A stretch of 64,000 bases of DNA from Microstegium vimineum (GCA_022036555.1 CM039120.1:17624350-17688349), one strand, 5' to 3'. Shown: positions 45,893 to 57,418, counted from the stretch's first letter. Made by a program: numbers and translations. Notes: generated from the sequence alone by a model not told the origin.

Positions 45893-46267
45893 TTGTCTAT
45901 CATGGAGGATAACATTCCTATCTATCAATATGGTAGACTCACGGGCACATACCTAAAACCACCAGAATCTTCAAAGCCTATCATGACATCTGGTTTTGAG
46001 ATAAGCCCGAAATACATAGAATTTCTTCAAAAACAACCTTTCTCGGGAGAAGATGAAGAAAACCCTTACACACACCTAGAAGAGTTTGGACGAGTCTGTG
46101 ACCTCCTTCGCATAGAAGGCATGTCCGATGAGACCATTCAATGGAAGATCTTTCCTACTCCTTAACGGGAAGAGCTAAACATTGGTACAAACTCAACATA
46201 GGAAGTGTTCAAGGAGATTGGAAGGTGCTTTCTTGGGAGAAGATGAGGAAAACCCATACACACATCT
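45893..46267 (+). pseudogene. Gag N-terminus of element B, frame-shifted and interrupted
   Basis: The ATG at 45902 (MEDNIPIYQYGRL) or 45893 opens a frame running through the N-terminal gag region (FLQKQPFSGEDEENPYTHLEEF, CDLLRIEGMSDETIQWKIF). It stops at 46165 because one base is missing relative to the second copy at about 59663 (CTACTCC versus GTACTCC). A 190-bp duplication begins at 46231 and the composite element inserts within it at 46268. The cut between 46267 and 59581 carries the CATCT duplication. Confidence 0.75.
46041..46267 (+). repeat. Tandem duplication of about 190 bp in gag of element B
   Basis: Unit 1 is 46041-46230. Unit 2 starts at 46231 and continues, after the inserted composite, at 59586-59738. 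The two units match almost base for base, apart from a one-base deletion in unit 1. The unit length is not a multiple of three, so the duplication itself disrupts the frame. Confidence 0.85.
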
Positions 46268-47497
46268 TGTCGGAGATCTAATTTAATGATAAACTTTCAG
46301 AAACAAAACCATAAACTAAAGGCTCCACAACGGCCATCTAGATAGGGATGAGAAGGCGATCAGGGGCAAATCACCATCGGCCCATGAAGAAAGGGCATAT
46401 GATCCATAGAGTCCCGCTAGCCCGGGTAGGCAGACGCGCCCCCGAGGCAGACGTGTTTCTGTCTCGCCCGACGTGGGAAGCGAGACGGGTCCACAACCTG
46501 CAGAAGACGTGTAGGGCGCCGCTGATAGGGAAAAGACTCGTTTCCCCTTCTAGAAGGTGATGACTATTGCCTTGTAGGCGCTGACGGTGCGAATGCCAAT
46601 AAGAACGGAGGTACGTTATCTTGAAGATCGTACACCCCGTATAAACTGGAGCGCAGGATAACACCCTAGTTTCCTACCGAAAAGGAGACACGACGAGTCC
46701 TCCAGCCAGGGACGGGATGGAATCAGACTTCTGAACAGGTGGGACCCACGCCTCCGAGAAACAACGGCAACCCCTCCGGCCTCTGGGCCCCAACAAAAAA
46801 CCCTCCGAATAGAAGTACATCAGGTACATGGGGCCCGTCAGGTAACGAAACCCATTGGCCCGGAGTGGAGGAATCCACCGTATACAAAAAGAATCATAAG
46901 AAGGTACAACCATGTACCTTCCAAAAGTACAACGAACTCCATGCCTCTACTATGCTATGGGTTCAACTGGACCCCACCCCCGTATCCTCTGGCGATGCAA
47001 CAAGGAGCCGACACGACTCCTCTCCTCCAACCAAGTACGAAGACAATAGGAATATAGTATTGTAAATGCCCAACATCCTTCACGAAGAAGGAAGGGGGCT
47101 CGGTATCCTAGGGAGATATCTCTCGACGCATGTTTGTAACTCCCCTGCTCCCCTTGCGACTATAAAAGGAGGACAGGGGGGACGACTCAAAGGGACACGG
47201 GAGCTCTCTACTCTCAAACTTTTAGAGAAAGAGATCACACACACACACACACACACGAAGAACACGACTAGGCGATAGCATACATACTCACTACACCATC
47301 CAGAGACCTGGGGCTCATACCCCCTCTCTCAAACCAGCTTGTAGCCCTCTGCAAGCAGAGATAAGGAACACGAGTAGCTCCATACTAGACGTAGGGATTT
47401 CTTGCCCGAACCAGTATAAACCTCTTGTCTCTTTGTCTCACCATTCGGAACCCGACACGTGTACAAATTTACTCATTGGTAGTTTCTAAACACCGAC
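46268..47497 (+). repeat. 5' LTR of Tat element 2
   Basis: It starts TGTCGGAGATC and ends AAACACCGAC, where the usual final A is lost at the junction with the copia LTR. A CA repeat lies at 47237-47256. It is about 1.23 kb. By eye the first 160 bases differ from the 3' LTR at about a dozen positions, so the insertion is not recent. Confidence 0.9.
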
Positions 47498-49473
47498 TAA
47501 AGGACCGAGAACGGCGACCAGAGGGGGTGAATGGGAGCCTCAAATTTCTCTCGAAATGTTTGGGCCACTCTTCCCAAAAACCAAACCTAGTTGCTGGGTG
47601 CTCAACCGGCAGTGGAGGAAAATCATCAGAAACCCCAAAACAGAGGTTCTCAAACCCCTAGGGAAAAGAGGCAAGAACCTAGGCAAAACGGGAGAAAACA
47701 ACAACCAACAGGGAGCTCCAGACCAGATGGGACTGAGCCACCGGACTATAGCAAGTAGTCCGGAGCTCAGGTCCGACGCCTTCATCCACTGGGACAGGCC
47801 GATACAGTGAGCACCCTAGCTTTGGACCAGAGGCCCCGGACTAGTCCGACGCTCACTTTCGGAAGTCCGGTAGTCACACAGAAGACAACCAGTGAGTGCC
47901 TAGGCTTTGGACAACTAGTGCGACGCTCACCGTCGGACTATAGGAAGTGGTCCGGTGCACACACTCGCCACAGAGCAAAAACCACAGAAAGCACTCTACC
48001 TCCGGACACCTCATCCGATGCTCACTGTCGGACTAATGAGCCTGGTCCGACGCGTGAGTGAAACCCTCAGCAGAGCCACCGGACTACTTGCAATGGTCCA
48101 GTGCTCACAGGCTGGGTGGTCCGGAGGGTGGTCCGCCGCTCACGAACAGAAAAGCTAAAGCCCGCGAAAATCGTTTCCACTCCGCCAAATTTTCCCCAAA
48201 CTCAACCAAATGATCACCAACTGCAACCAAACTTTGTAGGCAAGATCCTAGTGTAGTTGGGGAGCTATCTCGAAGAAATCATCGCTCAATTTGGCTTAGA
48301 GCAAAGGGAGGAAAGAGATTTGGGGAAAAGCTCAAGAACGAAGAACTCCGCAAGGAAAACGCCTGATCTACGCACTCATGAGGTTTGAGGAGAATTCCTT
48401 CGGTGCAAAGAAGCTCCTCACGATTATGCACAACTTGGTTCAAACGGATTTGCAAGAGGTACTCCCTACAAAGAGAAATCATCTCGGGAAAAGAGGGACC
48501 AAAAGCAAAACACGAAGAACACAAGCAAAACGGGGACACAATCACGAAATCGAAGCCACCATGGCTTACGGAGGTTACGGCCTCCGATTCCTCGTGACAA
48601 ACTCAAGTTCTTACAAAGGTTGGTGGAAGCAACCTAGGGATCTCATGAACTAGAGAGAGAGAGGGCAAGTGATTAGGGTTCAAGAGATGGGATGAGGATA
48701 CCCCTTCATCCCCTATTTAACGAGGCTTTGGCTATTTCCCAAAGACCCCCTAGATACAAGACCGAATTACCTAGCCCTAAGACATTGTAATCCAAGTCGG
48801 TAACTCTCAGCCACTCGTTTGAATGGACGGCCCAGCTTCCTGCCGGGAGTTGTTGTTGCCTCGACGCAACCTCCAGGATTCCGCCATGTGCCATCCCCGC
48901 TTCCTTGGAAGCTCCGCCTGGGTTTTGAGGCCCAAACCCGCGAAACCCCGCCACCGGTAGCTTTGGGCTCAACTACTAAACCCCGAGTTTTGTGGCCCAA
49001 ACTCGGAAACTGACGCAGATGGTTTTGAGGCCCAAACCACCAAACCACTCGATGCGAGCCACCTTGTCTTCGCCCGGTCGGACTCCGAGTCCCCTGAGCC
49101 CCCGCTCGACTCGCGCGTCCACCGTCTTGACTCGGCCGACTCGGTCTACCTCCATGTCTTCTCGCACTTGCCGGTGCCAAGTACTAGCCACCATAGCTAG
49201 TCCATCGGTGCCCATGGTCCCTCAGTCTGAGCCCTGCTTCCGCCCTTCACCGCTCTCAGTCCATCGGCACGACAAGCCTCTACTCGACCTTCTCCATGCC
49301 ATTGACCACTGACATTAGGCATAGCACCTGCACACCACAAGCCGATAGACAGGCACACATTTGCTTTCGCAAAGGGTTAGAATAAACTGCTCAAACTGAA
49401 ACACTCACGTGTTGGTCAATCACTCATCATCAAAGCTGAACATACATGGGTACTTATCCACCATGTGTTCGCA
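47498..49473 (-). repeat. 3' LTR of the copia element (about 1.98 kb)
   Basis: On the minus strand it starts TGCGAACACATGG after a purine run (GGCGGAGAT) and ends GGTCCTTTA at the Tat junction, where related LTRs end CCTTTCA. The plus-strand start AGAGGGGGTGAATGGG is a signature of SIRE-type LTR ends. Diverged CCGGACTA/TAGTCCGG motifs repeat at 47740-48140. Confidence 0.7.
47740..48140. repeat. Cluster of degenerate TCCGGACTA / GTCCGACGCTCAC motifs
   Basis: At least eight related copies in alternating orientation, including CCGGACTA-tagcaag-TAGTCCGG (about 47743-47765) and the palindrome CGGACTAGTCCG (about 47837-47848). They lie in the U5/R part of the copia LTR. Confidence 0.75.
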
Positions 49474-49483
49474 ATCTCCGCCT

Positions 49484-51078
49484 TGATGAGTGCATTGTCA
49501 ACACAAGTACATTTCAGATTTCAGCCACAAGGTGAAGCTCTCCAAATGACCAAAAAGCTAAGAAAGCTAAAACGGAGTCACTTGAGAGAAGCAAAGAGAA
49601 TCCAAAACTTGGTTCCCAAAGACATGGGCAACGGCTCGATGCAACCAAGCAAAACAAAACTAGCCCTCAAGAAGAGGCAGATAACAGGCTCAACACCGCT
49701 AGCAAATCCAAGCTACCAATCACAACTCTCAAAGCTCAGACTTTCAATAAAAACACTAAGGGAGCTCAAAAGATACCAATTGAAACCACTTACGTCCCTT
49801 AATACTCAAGAAGCAATCAAAACCTATCGGAGCCAACAAAGCAAGCTAGACCCTTCAGAAAAGGCAAAGGCTCAACACATCTAGCAAAAGCTCCCCCTAG
49901 GCAAAAGCACACTCAAGATACCAAATGAGCTCCTTAGGGCAAAAGAAGCACACAAAACTCCTCCTTGACCAAAGAAGCTCTAAACCAAAGAGACCAATGC
50001 GATGCACTGTTTCTCCCCCTTGGAAGTAGATGACTGAAAATGGAATGAAACACACATCTCTCTCCCTTGTTGACACATGTAGCTCATCAAACATCAACAA
50101 CTCAAGAACCGGCTACAAATGCCATGAAATGCAAAATGAGTGCAAAAGCTTCATACTTAGAGCTAAGACAGTGAATAGATGCTCTAAGTGATGTGATCCT
50201 GTGAGAATAGGAAAAGCTCTAAATGCCCAGCAAAGACTCAAGTTGAGCTTAAGATCACTTTAGAAGCTATTTTAGAGAGCATATCATGTGAGAGCAGAGA
50301 AAGGGTTTCACCTCCTAGAGACAACTAGACATGGCAAGCAAGATAGAATCTATCTCAAAGCAATCTCATGTATAGCAAGTAAAACTATCCCTTAGCAAAG
50401 TTCATACAACAAGCCAATGACCCAACTGAATGAATTTTCCAAATTTCAGAGTTTTGCAGCCAATTTTCAGTTTTAGGCACATTTAAGTTGTATGCGAGTG
50501 GTTGTCTACAAAGTGATGCCACTGCTTACCAACCGGGCGAAGTCAAAGGACTTGACACACCGGTTTTTGGTCATACACGACAGCGCTCAAGTATCGACCC
50601 ATATGGGAAGCAGTCTCGAACACACAGTGAAGTGCTCACAATGCAGACCCAACTCGATCTTTCCAATTCACAAAACAAAGAGCAATTTCATTTTAGATAT
50701 TAAACATGGTGCTCAAAGGTAGTGAATGAAACAATGAAGAGCCATAGTTACAAGCTATATACAAGGCAGCCAAGAAGGATCTTCAAAAGCCTACACATGC
50801 TAGTGCCATTTCAGAGGTGACATGGGGAATTTAAATTCAGTTTTAAAGCTTTTCTATCTTAGCTCTATTGCATATCATAAAGATCAAAAAGAGTCTAAGT
50901 TAGACAACACCATAGACACATAAAACACCTCAACAGAGCATAGATTCATTATATCGGCTATAGATATGAAGCTTAAAACGAACTATGTCACAAATGCAAA
51001 TGAGATGCAAAAAGCAATGACACTACTAATACTAACAAGACACCAAAAGAGAAGAAGGACAAGGAAAAGACTAAAAAA
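49484..51078 (-). other. Untranslated region between copia pol and 3' LTR
   Basis: This stretch has only short chance frames. On the minus strand purine-rich phrases AAGGGGGAGAAAC (about 50010) and TAGGGGGAGCTT (about 49890) resemble additional polypurine tracts seen in SIRE-type elements. No env-like ORF is visible. Confidence 0.55.
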
Positions 51079-53001
51079 TCAAAAAGAACTATGATACACA
51101 AAACTTCCTCCTCTAAAAAGGAAAGCAAACACCCAACTCGCCCCGAAGGCGAGAAAACATAGCTTGATCCAATAGCTTAGTGAGAATATCCGCAAGCTGG
51201 TTTTGGGTCTCGACATGCCGGAGGTCAATCTCGCCCTTCTCGTAGTGATCACGCAAAAAGTGAAAGCAAACCTCAATGTGCTTGGTCTTCGAATGAAGCA
51301 CGGGATTTTTAGCCACACTAATTGCACTCTATCACAAAGCAGAGGCACCTTAGTAAGCTCAAGACCAAAATCAGGAGAGGAAGCAGTGGAAAACCAAAGT
51401 CCAAATTCAGGAGTGAAGCGCAAGTACCTCATGATGCGTTTCACCGCCTGCTTGTGCGAAGTCTGTGGGGACGCCTGAAAACGAGCACACAGGCAGACGG
51501 CGAACTGAATGTCCGGCCGGGTCGCCGTCAGGTACAGAAGCGACTCGATCATGCTGCGGTACTCCGTCTGGTCCACCACCTCTCCTTCCTCCTCCGCATC
51601 CAAGGCAGTAGTGGTTGACATAGGCGTCGAGAGGGGCTTTGCCTCAACCATGTCAAACTTCTTCAAGATATCCTTCGTGTACTTGCCTTGGTGCACAAAC
51701 GCCCCTTCCCGGGTTTGCTTGATTTGCAACCCGAGAAAGAAAGTCAACTCTCCCATCATGCTCATCTCAAATTCCCTGCTCATAAGATCTGCAAACTTGG
51801 CAACAAGAGCATGAGAAGAACCACCAAAGATGATATCATCCACATATATTTGGACAAGGAGAGTGTCTTTGCCTTGCTTGAGGAGAAACAACGTCTTATC
51901 TACCGATCCCATTTTAAAGCCCTTAGCAAGCAAAAAGGTTTTTAGCCTATCATACCATGCTCTAGGTGCTTGTTTCAAACCATACAAAGCTCTGTGAAGT
52001 TTAAAAACATGGTTTGGAAACTTGGGATTTTTGAAACCGGGAGGATGTTTAACAAAAACTTCCTCCTCTATGTAGCCGTTTAAGAAAGCACTTTTAACGT
52101 CCATTTGAAAAAGTTTAAAACCCTTAGAAGCCGCAAAAGCTATAAGGATTCTAATGGCTTCTAAACGAGCTACGGGAGCAAAGGTTTCCTCATAATCTAT
52201 TCCCTCCTTTTGACAAAAGCCTTGAGCTACCAACCTAGCCTTGTTGCGCACTACCACCCCATCCTCACTTTGTTTATTTTTGAAAACCCATTTGGTACCT
52301 ATGGGGTGGCAACTAGGTGGTGGAGGAACTAAGACCCAAACACAGTTTCGCTCAAAATTTTCTAACTCCTCATGCATGGCATTGCCCCAATCCGGATCCA
52401 TCAAAGCGTGTCCAACATCGAGGGGCTCAAAAGACGCGACAAAAGCCGAATGAGCAAAGTGAGAGATATAGGACCTGGACCGCGTGACTCGACGGTCAAT
52501 GTCGCCGATGATGTTCTCTAGCGGGTGCTGCCGATGGATGTGGCGGGGAGCCTGCCTGGACGAAGTGGCCTCCCCCTCGACAGTAGCTGGAGCTCCCTCA
52601 GGTGCAACGGGCACCGACTGAGGAAGCTGCTCGAACGCCCCCCATGTAGAGGAAGTAGTAGGATCGGGACCGTGAGCCGAAGTGGACGTCGCAGGGTCGA
52701 CGGGGGCAGCCGGCGGAGTCGGCTCGGGATCACCCCAATCGGTGTCGTCCTGCTCCTCCTCCACAAAGATGCTGGTGTTCACCTCATCATCACCTGCAAG
52801 ATCAAAAGCAGTGGAAATATAGGGCATAGTCTCATCAAATGTAATCTCACAAGTCTCCATCACTCGGTTAGTTTCAAGGTTAAGTGCACGATAAGCACGA
52901 GAGTGAGTAGAATAACCAAGAAAGATACCATCAGAAGACCCTGATTCAAATTTATCCAACTTACCGCCCTTTTTGAGGATGAAGCACCTGCACCCAAACA
53001 C
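51079..53001 (-). pseudogene. Copia reverse transcriptase with deleted RNase H core
   Basis: The 640-residue frame has the integrase C-terminal motif (VFGCRCFILKKGGKLDKF), a Pro/Ser-rich linker, then the RVT_2 domain: WVFKNKQ, DYEETFAPVARLEAIR, QMDVKSAFLNGYIEE, RALYGLKQAPRAWYDRL and the catalytic YVDDIIFGG. RNase H begins (TATRPDIQFAVCLCARFQ) but the core with its catalytic Asp/Glu is missing: text jumps from FSTASSPDF to GLELTKVPLLCD (about 51375). A frameshift follows, and the true C-terminus (KNPVLHSKTKHIEV, LADILTKLLDQ) lies in another frame (51316-51113). Confidence 0.85.
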
Positions 53002-54076
53002 CCATAGGTGACTTACCTTGGGTGGTCTCCCAAATCACAACTCATAAGAAGTCTTCTTCTTGAAAGCTCGGAGGAAAATGCGATTGGAAACATAGCAAGA
53101 AGAACTGAGTGCTTCGGCCCAATACCGCCTAGGAGTCCTATGCTCATCGAGCATCGTCCTGGCCATCTCAACAAGGGTCCGATTCTTGCGCTCAACAACT
53201 GTTCTGCTGAGGAGTGTGAGGTGAGGAAAACTAGTGGTCGAGACCTAAAGAAGAGCAAAGAGTTGCAAATTGAGCATTCTTGAATTTTGTGCCATTGTCA
53301 CTGCGGATAGATATCATGACATTCTTAGGTAACTCATTTTGCAATCTCAAAATCAGATCTCGAACAAGTGGAAAAGCCTCATCCTTACTCTCCAAAAAGA
53401 ACACCCAAGAGTATCTCGAGTAGTCATCAACGACTACAACAACATACCACTTTCCTCCTTCCGACCTGACCCGAGCTGGACCAACTGTGTCCATGTGTAA
53501 GAGCTCGCCGGGTCGAGTGGTCATGAGCTCAGTCACAGGAGGATGGGAAGCAGCAACCATCTTGCCATGCCTGCAAGGATGGCAAACCAAATCCTTCTCG
53601 AACTTTAGCTTTGGCAATCCTTGAATAAGGTCCATTGAGCTAAGCCTTGCAAGCAAGTCAAAACTCAAATGTCCCAATCTCCTATGCCACTTCCAAATCT
53701 CGGAAGAAGAACCGGCAAGAAGACAACGAGAAGGTCCGGAAGAGATAGAAAAATCCGCACGAAAAAACTTCCCGAAGGGTAAAATCCGGCAAACAAGCTC
53801 ACCACGAGAGTCCAAAATCCAAGAGAGATTAGGCTTGAAACTCACTTCAAAACCGTCATCAAGGAGTTGCGAAACCGAAAGAAGGTTAAAATGCAAATTC
53901 CCAACCAAAGCAACATCCTTGAGGACAAAAGACGAATTGACTCGGATGGACCCCCGGGAGACAACCTTACCTTTACTCTTGTCCCCGAATGTAATGTACT
54001 CGGTGTGGTGCACAGGGTCGAGGCTGGAGAACCACTTGGCACTTCCGGTCATATGGCGTGAACATCCGGAATCCAC
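53002..54076 (-). pseudogene. Copia protease and integrase
   Basis: The frame opens in the protease active site (MDSGCSRHMTGSAKW) and continues to GAG_pre-integrase (WHRRLGHLSFDLLARL, CHPCRHGKM) and the integrase core with first Asp (LLHMDTVGPARV) and second Asp (SIRSDNGTKFKN). It meets TAG at 53231. The third acidic residue (VVERKNR) lies beyond in another frame because two bases are missing after the QQN motif near 53198. Confidence 0.85.
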
Positions 54077-54108
54077 AAGACAAGTCTCCTCCAGTCCTCC
54101 TTCCTACA

Positions 54109-55298
54109 TCAATAAAAAGACATAGGGTGAGCAAACGGACCAACACTGGGGTTAGTAAATTGTGAAGGATACCAGTGTTGTCCCACTTTCCCAAAGAATG
54201 GGTTAGGAGAAAAACCAAACATCTCCTGCCCCACGGAGGGATAGCGATCACCACGATAGGGAAAATGTGGTCCGCTAACGAAGGGTGGAGTAAAGCCACC
54301 GCCACGAGGCCCGTAGTCATATGGGTCACGACCGGTACCATTACGAGCACGACCACCACGTGGTCTCGTCTCCTGAGGCCTAGTACCTTGAGGCATTGTA
54401 CCTCTAGGCCTAGTAGTGCGCCTCTGAACTTCCGGTTCACGCACCCCAACTCGTGGGTGGTACATGTCTCGGTTGTTCAACTCAAACTGCCTCCGATCAT
54501 CTCTCTTCCTCCTATAGCAAAACTCAGCCAAATGTCCACCCGTTAACAATACTCACAATGGTACATCACCGCACTCTTGGTAGGCACTCTCTTGTTGGGT
54601 TGGGTGGCTCTAACTTTCTTAGGACGGGGATCACTAGAGATGTCTGGCAATGTGTCAAGTGGGTTGCGAAGATGGTTCGGTTTTTGCAATCCACACTTGC
54701 TTCTATGGAGTGGTTTTGGGTGGCTCTTCAAACACACCATGTCTCACAGGAAACTCAGAGGGGTTGGTAGGCTTAGGTGGAGTGATCTTGGTAAGCTTGG
54801 GAGTTGTGGTGGATTTCTCATTCTCGCTCAAACCACTACACTCACCGATCTTACCAAACATGCTATCGTCCTTCCCACCTATAACAAAGCCTACTCCCGT
54901 GCTGCCAGCCCTTTTGCATTGGCTAAGCATCATCCCCAACTGCGGCTCTCGGCAAGACACCCAGCTCAAGATGGACCAAAGGTATGTGTTTTCTTCCTCG
55001 GTACGCATCTTGTTGTGTCTGCATGACGCGATCTCAAGCTCCAAAGCCTCAAAGCAATCCGACTCTCTAGTGCTATCTGAGCTGACCTTCTCTAGCACAG
55101 CAATCCTAGCTTCTCTTTGTGCCAGCTCAGAACGCAAACCTAAGCAAGACTTACACGCACCAAGTAAGCTAGGCCTAGCCTTCAGCTCACTGACCTCCTC
55201 AAGTAGAGTGTCATACTTGTCCTGGAGAGTGATAAGACTAGACATGTGGATGGCACAAGCATCACACTCTACCTCCTCGGTAACCACCACTGACGCCT
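54109..55298 (-). pseudogene. Copia Gag, N-terminally truncated, frame-shifted at the zinc knuckle
   Basis: The frame 55290-54703 has a Glu/Leu-rich probable coiled coil (LQDKYDTLLEEVSELK, SELAQREARIAVLEK) and EEENTYLWSILSWVS, then Pro/Thr-rich text. The next part is in another frame (54740-54543) and ends in HCEYC, with the second half of the knuckle (GGHLAEFC) in a third frame from 54549. So at least two frameshifts are present. The N-terminal gag domain expected upstream is absent because the element ends at 55298. Confidence 0.8.
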
Positions 55299-55331
55299 AT
55301 CTGTTGAAGCCTAAGCTCACCACTGACGCCT
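55285..55331. repeat. 14-nt direct repeat at the copia/Tat junction with inverted filler
   Basis: CACCACTGACGCCT occurs at 55285-55298 and 55318-55331. The bases between include ATCTGTTGAAGCCTAA (55299-55314), the exact inverse complement of 56049-56064. Confidence 0.9.
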
Positions 55332-55727
55332 TTATGAAATCCACAGAGAACAGCCGCCGCCATAGATCTAAGTGAGGCTCGACCCCCAAATACCCTTCGC
55401 AAAAAGCTACTAAGGTCGAGATCTGCTGGACGCCATTAGGATTAAGGTGATGAAGCTCAAGCCCATAATACTCAAGCAGACCCCGAAGGAAAGGATGCGG
55501 AGGCGTGCCCAGCCCTCGCTGATGAAACTCGACGAAAGAAACGACGTAACCATCGGGAGGATTGGGGTAAAGCTAGTCTCCAGGCAGCAGCCACCACGAC
55601 AGATCGGAAGACGGAGGAAGGCTTCCCTCATGGAGCAACTCCTCCAATTGAGCACGGAACACGGCAGAGCGCAGCCATTGACCCATGGATGGCAAAAAAG
55701 GTAAGAATAATCGGTAAGCTCGCCCAC
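55315..55727 (-). pseudogene. Start of a Transposase_28-type antisense ORF in Tat element 2
   Basis: In the correct minus frame this reads PPDGYVVSFVEFHQRGLG, PPHPFLRGLLEYYGLELHHL, NPNGVQQISTLVAFCEGYLG and VEPHLDLWRRLFSVDF, matching the family annotated as putative gypsy-type transposon (PF04195, Transposase_28), a protein of plant Tat elements encoded opposite to pol. Only the N-terminal part is kept; it is cut at about 55318 by the copia junction. The function is unknown. Element 1 has an F-box fragment in the equivalent antisense position. Confidence 0.7.
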
Positions 55728-56519
55728 TCGACGAAATTTTGTTCAGATCTCCATTTTCATGTATCTAGAACGCAGGGGAAGTGGCGGCGGTGATGAATAT
55801 TAGCGGCAGGAACGCAGCCCACTCGTCCGCTATACTCGTATAAAGACCTAATGGGCCGCCAGTCCTTCGACCCTCCATGACGTGAATTCAGGTAAAAATA
55901 ATAAGGCCGAGGGATCTTGGGCTGGCCCAACTCCATGGGTTCGACAGCCTCCCCGACCGAAAAAAACGAAGAGTGAGGGACATCGCTGAGTGGACCCTCG
56001 CGGCCGGAACGTAGACATCTTCACGTTGAACGCGCTCAGTGGACGTGTTTAGGCTTCAACAGATAACAGAATACGTGGTAGACCCCACGAGGGGTGGCAT
56101 CGAGCCCTTAGTTCCCAGCGAACGGAACCGGGTACTATACATATCGACTGTTGGGATTGAGATCGGTCGCCGATAGACTTCCGCCGGTGCGAGCCTCCAC
56201 GGATGAGGACCCGGGATCTCACCTAAACCACCCGATTGTAGCTCGCCGAGCGCTCGGTCTCATCCATCGAGGAAAGACACGAGGCAGTTCACTTCCACAT
56301 CCTAGATCATGGGGGTGCGAGGAAGAAGGGAACCGTGCGACCATGGTCCCCAGACGCATGATCCAACTAAGGTCATAAGCCACAAACGCGGGCCTATGAA
56401 ATAAAGCAACTAAAACAATAGTTGAAACGCGGAGCAAGGGATTAACGATTCAAGACCATATAAACAAGGTAATACTTCCCGTTCAGCAGTACATATCTCC
56501 TTTTGCTAAACACCGGCCA
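55728..56519. other. Spacer between the two antisense units of Tat element 2
   Basis: This stretch is shared in inverse orientation with 17997-18625 of Tat element 1, with no convincing ORF. The inverse source of the junction filler is at 56049-56064. Confidence 0.5.
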
Positions 56520-57418
56520 TCATGGGGTCTCCGCCCTGGGCCGCGCCGCTAGGATTTCTTCCGCAGGTACGATGCTGACGACAGCTTCCGCCGCTTCCGA
56601 AAGCCGCTCGGCGAGGTTAGAGTGTGGACCGACACTCTGTTCGGATGCAAGCTCCGTGATGTCAGTCATGTTAACGCCCGAACGAATTTCGTCTATGGCA
56701 AGCGCTACTCCGGCCCTGCGAAAAACATCACGCGCGGTGGCATTATGGACGCGCGCCGGGACGGCCCAAAGGTGCCTAATGACGAAATCCCCAGGCACGT
56801 GACGGACATCGACGATGCCGACTGCGGCAGAGCGGAGCGCCCGCAGTTCCTCTTCCAACACTGCAAAATAGAAGATGAAGCGACGAATGAATCGTGTCAA
56901 GGAAAAGGGAAACAGTGATCTCTTACCCACGGCACGCTCACCGGCCTCAGCCAGCTGGTCCCGGAGACAAGAGGCCGCCTACACGGATAACAACAAGCTC
57001 TGACGAAACCCTTCGAGCACCCAATAGAGCAATTCGGCATCCTGAATCCGACGAAGGTTCCGCAGCGGACGGCTAAGCAATTCCTCTTGTACCCGATAGA
57101 GCGGGGAGTGCCGACGCGGGCCCCGACAAGGAAGAAGATCCCAACCCCGCACGACAGGGAAGGCGAGATGGTACCAGCACGTCGGATGGTGCCACCCATG
57201 TCTGAAAACCCCACGGGAGCAACGTATTTTGGGTCGGCGATGGTGTCCTAACCCAAGGATAGGATTTAGTGAGCACACAAACGAAGGTAAAGGAAGGAAA
57301 AGGGGGTGGAACGGCCCAGAAACCATCCCGTCGCGATCAGCCGGCGATGAAGATTCAGGGCATCCGTCGCGCCCTCTCCCGTGGAGCTATCCACTGGAGG
57401 GCGTGTGCCGCGATCCAT
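56520..57418 (-). pseudogene. Antisense three-exon gene in Tat element 2
   Basis: Exons are 57418-57324 (95 nt, MDRGTRP), 57247-56927 and 56860-56520, with introns 57323-57248 (GT...TTAG) and 56926-56861 (GTAAGA...TTTTGCAG, 66 bp). Exon 1 has the same length and phase as in Tat element 1 and the split Trp codon is kept. Exon 2 carries EELLSRPLRNLRRIQDAELL, exon 3 FVIRHLWAVPARVHNATA and SEAAEAVVSIVPAEEIL. A nonsense TAG is at 56976-56978 and exon 2 has a frameshift. Unlike element 1, intron 2 has a normal acceptor. No known domain is recognised; it is probably the C-terminal or separate unit of a Tat additional ORF. Confidence 0.6.

Larger units (their letters stand above)
47498..55298 (-). 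mobile_element. 5'-truncated SIRE/Maximus-type copia element inside Tat element 2
   Basis: In minus sense it comprises gag from mid-protein (55298-54109), protease, integrase and RT (54076-51079), an untranslated stretch (51078-49484), polypurine tract (about 49474-49483) and the 3' LTR (49473-47498). The 5' LTR, primer site and gag N-terminus are absent. Gag with a coiled-coil/Glu-rich centre and a CEYC knuckle is typical of the Opie/Ji (SIRE) group. The right edge abuts the Tat antisense gene at a 14-nt direct repeat. Confidence 0.82.

Noticed and set aside
51509..52944. Several plus-strand frames opposite the copia pol
   Set aside because: They mirror the RT coding strand and have no independent features.
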